From Bactericera cockerelli (Eukaryota > Arthropoda > Insecta > Hemiptera > Triozidae): a stretch of 64,000 bases of DNA. The notes beneath the pieces were generated by a model. That model was given only the letters and a program-made list of their open reading frames with translations. It had not been told where the DNA came from and ran no database searches. Position 1 is the stretch's first letter, and each line of letters begins with the position of its first letter. The position numbers and the translations under genes are program-made. The stretch spans positions 37,599,112-37,663,111 of the forward strand of contig CM044961.1 of assembly GCA_024516035.1 (NCBI GenBank). The letters run 5' to 3'. Positions 49,276 to 59,200 of the stretch are shown here, piece after piece.

Positions 49276-52200
49276 CTGTGGGGAGAAGGGAGATCCTTGT
49301 GAATTAATTCAGAGATAGGCTCATTAGAATTAATTCAGAGATAGATCCATTAAAATTTATTTGGAGATATACCCTTGAGATTTTTAGTGATAGACACACT
49401 AAGGCTTTGAAGTAACAAGATGTTTCTGACACTTTCAGTAACTTAGGGCGCCCCATTAATATAGGTGTGAAAAAGATTGGAATTAAAAAGGACTCTTATT
49501 CTACAGAACAAGGGGTCTTAAGAAATATTTTTTTTTTTTTTTTGGTTTAACGTCGCTTTCAACTGCATGGTCATTTCATGACGGAGGTTTTATCCTCCAT
49601 TCGCTGGAAACTCACAAATCACTTTAAACCACATATTATTTCAGGCGGAACAACATACCTAGATTACCTCGTCAGCAATAATAAGATCTCAACAACACAG
49701 ATTGCCTATTATTTTTTGTAAGATATTAGGTATTTTAGAATATTCTAAAAATACCATTTGTCAAAATTTAAATTTTACTGTAATTACTTATATCAATATT
49801 TATGTAGCGATTGTTGTGTCTATGTGCTAAAGTAATTTGTCAACAAGCATGTAAACTGAATCTGTTTTTCTATCATGTCTATAATAGGTTGTGTATAGGA
49901 TGTGTATGTGTATATATGTATGAGTAATTTTGTGTATATACTGTCATATGCAATATAAATAGGCTGTGTATACATAATTATGTATGAGTAATTTTGTGTA
50001 TATACTGTCATATGCAATATAAATAGGCTGTGTATGGGACATTGTGTTCCAATTGTTTAGACTGGAGACAGGTCAAGTTAGCCGGAGCTAGCTTGCATAA
50101 ATAGTAGGGCTTCCCTTATACAGGGTGGCTCTTTCGCATTTCTGTACTGTCGTATACTCTCTGTATTTCTTGGAAAAAATCACGAGTTGTAAAGAAAAGT
50201 TACGTAGTTCATATGAAAAAATAATAGATTAACTTATAATGGTCGTCCAAAATGAAATAATTGTTTGGTTTTACTTCCTACAACCTGAAAGGTAGAGCAT
50301 TGTTCTTGCTTAATGTGTTATAAAATCTAGGTAAATGTTTAGCTGGGGAATGTTAAACAGGGAGAAGACCAGTGGCTAGGGGACTATAAAACAGACTAGT
50401 CAACCGTAACAAGCCAGGCTAGCTTACAATTCCCTGTCTGGGGAATCTTAAACAGTGAGAAGACCAGTGTCTCGCTAGAGGACTATAAACAGAGAAGTGA
50501 CAAGCAGACCCTAAGAACCCAGGCTAGTTTGCAGTTCGCAAGGGTTTAACAGCTTATAAAGAAAAGTCCAAGTCCTCACGATGGTTGATCGCACAGACGC
50601 ACATAGAAGTATGTGGTTCAGAACCAGCCAACTTTTCTCTTGAGTTGGCTGAAGACCAACATTCCCCCATACAGTTTTAGCCAAGCTGGCTACAACAACA
50701 ACTTCTGAGTTAATCGAGACGGGAACTTTATACACTCCATTCGCTGGAAACTCACAAAGCAGCTACCTATATTCACCTCGTCCTGCCTGAGTTGGGGTGG
50801 AAATGCAAACATCTTTTTTTTTATCAACCGACCTCAGTAGCTTGATCGATAAGGTGGCGGAATTGTAACCTGGAGGTCGGTGGTTCAAATTCCGGTTTCA
50901 GCGTAGATTTACCTAGTTTTTAAAAAAATATTTATACTATTATTTATGTTTATATTGTTTATTGTTTGTGATTAATTTTGTAAATACTTCAATAAAAAAA
51001 TATATTCAAAAGTACTTTGAGAAGAAAAAAAGTGAGTTTGATAATACAATATGATAACTTTTTGAAAGATTTTTGTTATAAATCTAAACTATCTGATTCG
51101 CACAGTAAATAAGTGTGACGTGCAATTACGTTAAGTGCGGAATACTATTAGTGAAATGTGTAAATTGTAGCCACAAATGTGTTTCATTGATCAACGACAT
51201 TGGTGCAAAGTATTGTATTTCACAAAGAACAGAATGTTTACTCGTTCAACGGATACTGATGACACAGTTCACATACGCCAATGTAAACTTTACAAACATA
51301 GAGGTAAGGTTTCTTATGCAAATAATTTGTATCTATCTAGTAGGTGATAATAATTATACTCTTTAGTGGAAGGTAACCACCAGGTGAGGTTAATGCTCAA
51401 AGCGTTTTCTACCACCTAACCCTCAGAGTCTTATTATTATGTGGTCACAAACTCAAATTAATGTAGAAAAATTCGTGCACTGGGTGGGATTCGAACCAAC
51501 GGATCCCTGCGCTACCTGGATTACCAAGACTAGATCGTTAACCACTTGACTACCAGTAGATCAGTTTCTTACAAATACAAGGGCTATTTTTTTTTTAATT
51601 TGGGTTTAACGTCGTTATCAACTGCATGGTCATATCACGACGGGGGTGTTACCCTCCATTCACAGGAAACTCACTGCTACCCACAATAACCTCACCAGCC
51701 TGGGTTGAGCCGGAATGCCCTTAAGTCGGAGTTTCAACTGGCACTGTAACCCGAGTTGAGGGACAGTCTGGCTTATTTTAACTTTAATTTGTTTAGTATA
51801 AACAGTATCCTGTTCTATAATTCGGAATTTAGGTCCGACTTATGAAACAGGATTAGATTTTCCCTTTGCAAACCCTCTGGTGGGAATTTCAAACTATCAC
51901 AGCGCATTTATATCAGCTGTTAAATGATAATGGCTTGGACTAACGAATCCTGGATATTTGAATCCTATAATTATGAAACAGGATATTTAATCCTGTTTTA
52001 TAATTCGGCCCTTGGTCTCTTTCTTGTAGGTAAAACAGAGTATTGTATTGAATAATTTACCTTTTCAAAAATATTTTATGTACAATATTTAAATTCCCAA
52101 TTTATCATTGTTGGATGGGAACTTTCGGGATTTTTTTTGTAATAAAATTTAATGATTCAAGTGATCTGCAATCTGCTCAGATCCATTGTACGGTTTATAG

Positions 52201-55200
52201 TACTCGTATAGTATTGAATTGTATCGTATCGTATATAATTTTAATAATAATACGAGTCTTTATTTGACATCAAAATAAGAAATTACAATAAATGTAAGAA
52301 GTGCGTGATTATTGGCAATCTCTGCCATCCAACCCTTGTATTTTTTTTATTTTTTAAAGATGAGTGTTTCACAGCCTTTTTTTATTTCGTAGCCATAAAA
52401 CAGGAGCTACTGTAGACGCTTGTGGTCTGTGTTGTAGCCTGCCCATCCCGTATTGTATTTATCGTATTGCATCGTATTGTATCGTATTGTATTATTATTA
52501 TTTTACACTTTATCTCTATATATAAATGTCAAAGACACTCACTGACCACTGACCACTGACCACTGACTGATCATCGCTCTACAGCCCAAACCGTAAGTCC
52601 TAGGAAGCTGAAATTTGGTAGGTAGCTTTGTCTTATAGTCTAGATGTGCAATAAGACGGGATTTTTCGAAACTCCCACTACAACACCTGCCATTGACGAA
52701 AAAGGATTTTTTGCTTTCACGGCCATGCCTCGGCCCGCAAAGCGGGCGACAGCCCGCTAGTTAGATATAAATGGACATAATGTACAAAACAAATAATTAT
52801 TTTAACAATGAAAAAAATGGAAACAATATGTACAATAAACATGAAAAAGAATAGAAAAATATTTAAAAAGATATCGCCTCTGACAACACAAAGAGGCGTA
52901 AACCACAAATTTTTGAAATCGGTTTTATCGCTTTAATTGATTCTACTTGTGCTACATATATTTTGTTCTCATAAATAGACGTAATCCAATTAGGTATAAT
53001 CCAAAGAAAAGATACAACAAAAATTGAAGTCAGGCGTATCCCTCATTTTCTTTTTTTCAGACAGATCAAATAGGCGTAAATCGATAGTCACAGTTAAATA
53101 ATCAAATTTGGCAACAGAAAAAGTTCGTATGGTCATTCACGGGTACAGGGAAGTGATGATTTTCCTACCGTGAACAGAAAATTTATGCACAAGAAAACTC
53201 ATTTTGGCTCTCGTGTAAAATTTCGAAAATGTTGTTTACGCCTCTTTGTGTTGTCAGAGGCGATATGTCCTAACTAAAGGGCGGGGTTATTGCCTATGGC
53301 AATCTGTTCCACCCAACTCTTGTATTGTATCGTATTGTATATTTTACCTTCTCAAAAGCGTTGTAGGTGAACAGGATAGGCGTGTGGGAGAAGCAGATGT
53401 AGACGATGGGAGACTTGACCTTCTCCTGCAGCGCTTGTGGCGAGCGGCAGTACTGGGAGCTCAGCAGGATGAGGCTGGTCAGGGAGTCTAGCGTGGTTCT
53501 ACAAGCCGTGATGGACGGCTCGGGGAGAGAGCTGAGGATCTGAGAGATGTTCTCGTCCAGAGATTTGTTGAAACACACCTAGGGATTATATTATTATTAT
53601 TATTACTATAGTAAGTTTTATTAGGTAGAACAAAAATATATACAGTAAAATACAATGACATTATAAAGAAAAAACAAAAAGATTGAGCAAAGATACCCAG
53701 CCTGGGTTGGGCCGGAAACTTCTGAACCACACAAGCACTTACATTGTTCTCCACCTGCACAAGGTCTGTCAGTAGTTCCAGCTCCAGGGTCGGACTCTTG
53801 AGGTTCACAATATCTTGCATGGATGATTCCACGGTGTCTGGAAGACCTTCCAGTAGAATGACCGTCACCGTGTCTCCTCCTGAGAATTAAGAAATAGTCA
53901 TTATTATTAAAAAAAAACTCTTTATTAGAAGGACCTAATAATAATAATAACCACCAGGCGAGGTTAATGCTCAAAGCATTTTCTACCACCCAACCCTCAG
54001 AGTCTTATTACTATGAGGTCACAAACTCAAATTAACGAGGAAAAATTAATTCACTGGGTGGGATTCGAACCAACGGATCCTGACGCGCGTTAACCTTGAG
54101 TTGACTATACTTTCTCTATAAAAAAAAAAATACTTTCACCATGTTATTGTAAAGGATAGTAATAATAATTAACACAAACTAGAACAAGGCTGCATCCCAC
54201 GACACAAGTACCATCCTTCATAGGTGTGGCCCTTAGTGTGAGATGACGAGAGCCAAAAGAAACTAGCATAAGTTCAGTTAAAAATATTATGAATTATGTA
54301 AACTGTCATCTTAATATATAAATGTCAAAGTCACTGACTGACTGACTGACTCATCATCGCTCTACAGCCCAAACCGTAATACCTAGCGAGCTGAAATTTG
54401 GTAGGTAGCTTTGTCTTATAGTCTAGATAAGGGATTTTTCGAAATTCCCACTACAACACCTGCCATTGGCGAAAAAGGATTTTTTGCTTTCACGGCCATG
54501 CCTCGGCCCGCAAAGCGGCGACAGCCCGCTAGTTGTTATATATATTTGAACCATTTACTTGTCATGTATTTATTTAAATAGGTAAATAAAATAAATTACC
54601 TTTCTCGAGTAGCTTCATATATATTTGAACCATTTAATTGTCATGTATTAAACATATAAATAAAATAAATTACCTTTCTCAAGTAGCTTCGTCATCTCGA
54701 GCACAACACAGCTCGCCCATATCTCGCCCACCAGAGTGTAGGGGCCCTCTTTCTGCACGCCCTTCAAGCTACGGGCCAGGCCCCGGGCGAAGTCCGCTAT
54801 GGATCCTATCTGCGCGGGCAGGCTCGACACTATAATAATAATAATGTTTTTTTTTATTGTTGAATGATACCTTTCGGTGTTAACAATGTTGTGCTTAAAA
54901 CTAAATTAAAACTAAATTCTTAAGACTATAAAGATAATGATGTTAAGGAAAGAGTTATATGTATAGGTAAGTAAATAATAAGAATAACAAATTAACTAAA
55001 ACTAATCTCTGTATCATAGTAAAGTATGTGAAGAGGGAGAGAATTATTTAAACAAGGTAAGAAACTGATAATGTAGTAGAGTTGTAGAGAGAAGGAGAGA
55101 AAATAGGAGCGAATTGAGAAGAAGAGAAAATAGGAGCGAGAGAATATTAAAGGGCTCACCAGGTCAGCTGGTCATCAAATGAGTAAGGAACCAAGTCCAG

Positions 55201-56201
55201 CAGTCGTTCTTTAAGTCTGTCCTTAAAAGTCGTAGACTCAAGTAGCCTTACTTCCTCAGGGACTTTATTATATGTTTGAATACCCAATTTCAAAAATGAC
55301 TTCTCCATGATTTTGTTCTTGCTTATTATTATTTTATTTTTATTTCGCGTATTGTGCTCATGGACTTTACTATGCTTAGTCAGGTTGGGAGAAAGCTTAT
55401 ATTAGGATACATGAATCCAGGCGCGGCCGGTGCTAAGGAGCTGAGGAACTGCAGCACCCCCAGACGAAAAAAAAAAGAGAGGATTTTCTCAAGTCCTAGC
55501 TCGAACACAATGAAAATCATCACACATTTCTAGAATAATATTAATGTATAATTATTATGATGGGCATGGTAAACAAACTCAAACTCTTTAGATACTGAAA
55601 GAGCGACTCTATAAATATCATTTTAGTCCGGTTTATGTGGCAGCACCCCCAAAATATTTTCTCACTGGCCGCGCCTGCATGAATCTAGTATTACCTAAGG
55701 CGGGGTAGAGGAGGTGCGACAGCAGAGGCCCGAGGTAGGCCGCGCCCAGGCAGGACACGAAGAAGAGAGGCAAGGTCTCGGCCGAGTGGCCGCACCCCGG
55801 GGATCGGGTGAGCACCGGCCGGAAGGCCGGCGAGTCGGGGGGAGTGAGATGGGAGATGTGCACCAGCTCGTCCAGAGAGAGAGGGAAGATGTCTTGGAAC
55901 ACGTTCGGCCGAATGTAGGATTCTGTGGAGGGAGCAAGAAAGATTTCTTATTTTCTGTGGAGGGACAAGAAAGAATTCTTATTCTGTGGAGTGACAAGAA
56001 AGTCGGGATGGTAATTTATTTTTATAAATAAATTATCTGGCGTGGAGGCTACCTTGATCAAGAAGGAGGTTCCTCCAGGGTGAGGCCCTTCCATTGCACT
56101 TCGGTTGGGTTGACCCCTGCGAGTATTCCAAATGTGAATACCATGAATTATTTCATTTCTTATTAGGCATATGTGTATGTATATATTCAGTGGCGTAGCC
56201 A

Positions 56202-56242
<41 letters not shown>

Positions 56243-59200
56243 GGGGTTTTGTGTACATGTAGTTCAGGACGAGCCAACTTTGAAATAAAGTTGGCTGGAG
56301 ACCATGACCCCATGCTGTAGACAAGCTGGCTACAACAACAGGTCTCTAAATTAGGAGTTTATCATCTCGTACCCTGAAGTAATGTTATGCAACAGTTCCA
56401 GGGTACTGAGATTAGAAAGAGAGGAGGATGTTTAGTGGGTATGGCACATCGTTTTCAGTGCCTAAACCTCACACTGTCCACCAGAGCCAGAGATGGTCCT
56501 GGTGTCCGTCTTGAATTGCAAGAAGATTGACCTCCTCTCTAGAAGAAGAAGAAAAAAAAAAATACCTTGTTGCTCCTTGGTGTGTACAATCACCAGAGGG
56601 GAGGTAGACTATACCTTGTTGCTCCTTGGTGTGTACAATCACCAGAGGGGAGGTAGACTATACCTTGTTGCTCCTTGGTGTGTACAATCACTAGAGGGGA
56701 GGTAGACTATACCTTGTTGCTCCTTGGTGTGTACAATCACCAGAGGGGAGGTAGACTATACCTTGTTGCTCCTTGGTGTGTACAATCACCAGAGGGGAGG
56801 TAGACTATACCTTGTTGCTCCTTGGTGTGTACAATCACCAGGGGGGAGGTAGACTATACCTTGTTGCTCCTTGGTGTGTACAATCACCAGAGGGGAGGTA
56901 GACTATACCTTGTTGCTCTTTGGTGTGTACAATCACCAGAGGGGAGGTAGACTATACCTTGTTGCCCTTGGTGTGTACAATCCCAGGGGGATGTAGACTA
57001 TACCTTGTTGCTCCTTGGTGTGTACAATCACCAGAGGGGAGGTAGACTATACCTTGTTGCTCCTTGGTGTGTACAATCACCAGAGGGGAGGTAGACTATA
57101 CTTGTTGCTCCTTGGTGTGTACAATCACTAGGGGAGGTAGACTATACCTTGTTGCTCCTTGGTGTGTACAATCACTAGAGGGGAGGTAGACATGGCGTTG
57201 CATTCCAGGCTGAGGGTGTCGAGATGGGTGATGAGGTCGCGGGTGGACGCACACTGGACGCAGAGAGAGGGCATGTGGGCGGCGCGTCTGGCTTCACACA
57301 GGACCTCGGCGGAGGACTGCAGACAGAGGAGCACGGGGAGGGAGGGGGCCAGGACGCGCAGGGCGAGGTCCAGGTTTGGAGTCTCTTCTCGTCCTGGCAA
57401 GGGGGAAATAATGATAATAATAATTAATATCGCCTTATTTATACTGCCCCATTAAGACAATTAAAGTCCCATTATTCCAGCAGTAAGCTCAAGACATATT
57501 ATTATGTGGTAAAAATCCCAATTGGGAGGATAACATGTCATGTCCCGGCTGGGTTTCGAACCCACGACCTCTGGAGTCTTTGGATTCACAGAGTGCTGCC
57601 TTTACCACTGAGCTACCGGGACAGACTTGTTTTGTCTGTCCCGGTAGCTATAATTATGTATGTATTGTAATTATGTATGTATTATTTTATTTGTGGTGAA
57701 GCACAAGGCCTCTTCACAATTTTTCTGGGTAGCGCAGCATTACTAAAAGCCTCCTTCACATTTCGAATTATTCTATTACATTAATGTCTTTTTACTCTGG
57801 TAGGTAATGCCGCCACTGGTCGTAACTCATACAAGTAACTACTCATTTTTCCTCACGAGGTATGAGTGGACCCCGAACATCCAAGTAGAGAGCAGAAAAA
57901 TTCCTGCCCCGCTGGGGATCGAACCCAGGTCACCGTGTGTGCAATGCCTAGCGCGCTAACTCACTCTGCCACGGTGACTACTATAATGATTGTAATTATA
58001 TTGTCTTATTTATACAGTCCAGCCTGGATATAAGAGAACTCAAGGAACCGTAATAATATCGTCTTAATAATAATAATAATAAGTATATCACTCTTTTTTT
58101 TAATGATATTTATTTACAGAGGAGACTTAACAATCAGAGTCCTTGCTCCTAAATATCACTCTTTAATGGAAGATAACCACCAGGCGAGGTTAATGCTTAA
58201 CGCATTTTCTACCACCTAAGCCTAAGAGTCTTATTATAATGTCGTCACAAACTTAAATTAATGAGGAACACTTCACGCACTGAGTGGGATTTGAACCAAC
58301 GGATTCCTACAAGGTAGCGCGTTAACCACTTGACTACCAGTGCATAATATTAGTAATTATATCATGTTATTTATACACTCGAACCTAGATATAAGAGAAA
58401 TCAAAGGTTATTACTTCCGAGAATATCTGATATTAGCTATCGGAAGTTTTGTGTTTTTCCTTAGAGATGTAAAATGGACTTGGAAATTGTTCTCTTATAT
58501 GTATACAGGTTGTTGTTGTAGACAACAACAACAACAGCCAACAAAGTTGTCTCGTTCTGAATCACATACTTCTATGTGCAATCAAACATCGTGACAGCTT
58601 GGACTTTTTCTTCATAAGCCATTAGAACCTATGGAAATTGCAAGACAGCCTGGTTTGTTAGGATTGACTGCTTGTAGTCCTCTAACGAGACACTGGTCTT
58701 TTCCCTGTTCAACGTCCACCAGCTAGACACTCTTATATCCAGGTAACGAATATATATCGGCTTATTTATATTGGCCGACAACCCGTACACTAACCAGCAT
58801 GCACCTTGTTGTGCACGCAATGGTGCATGACAACTCACCAGCTTCACAGTGAACACAGCGTCCAATGCATGCACCTTGTTGTGCACACAATGGTGCATGA
58901 CAACTCACCAGCTTCACAGTGAACACAGCGTCCAATGCATGCACCTTGTTATGCACAACTTCGCTCCGGCTGGTGTAAAGACCTGCAAAGCTACAAGTCC
59001 AGAATAGATCCAGCAATACAAGACCTTTGCCCGCTATGCAGGAACCAACACATGATGTGCCTCACCTCTTTGAATGTACGGCAAATCCAACAAGCCTGGA
59101 CCCCACCTCCTTATGGACAGACCCAAGAGCAGCAGCGACATAGAAACTGATAGAATGAAGTTGAATAGCGTTACAACAACACCAACAACAACAACTTACC

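Noticed and set aside
51115..51366. Cys-rich 83-codon frame with a GTAAGG donor inside
   Set aside because: It lies in an intron of the opposite-strand gene. The start is not an ATG and no partner exon is seen. Kept only as a note.
55695..56031. Open frames opposite the FAS-like exon at 55.7-55.9 kb
   Set aside because: GC-rich shadow frames. The minus-strand exon has matching splice phases on both sides.
56202..56245. Possible functional G-quadruplex in the 40-base G-run
   Set aside because: A G-run of this length would fold, but its length is unreliable in assemblies and nothing around it suggests a role.
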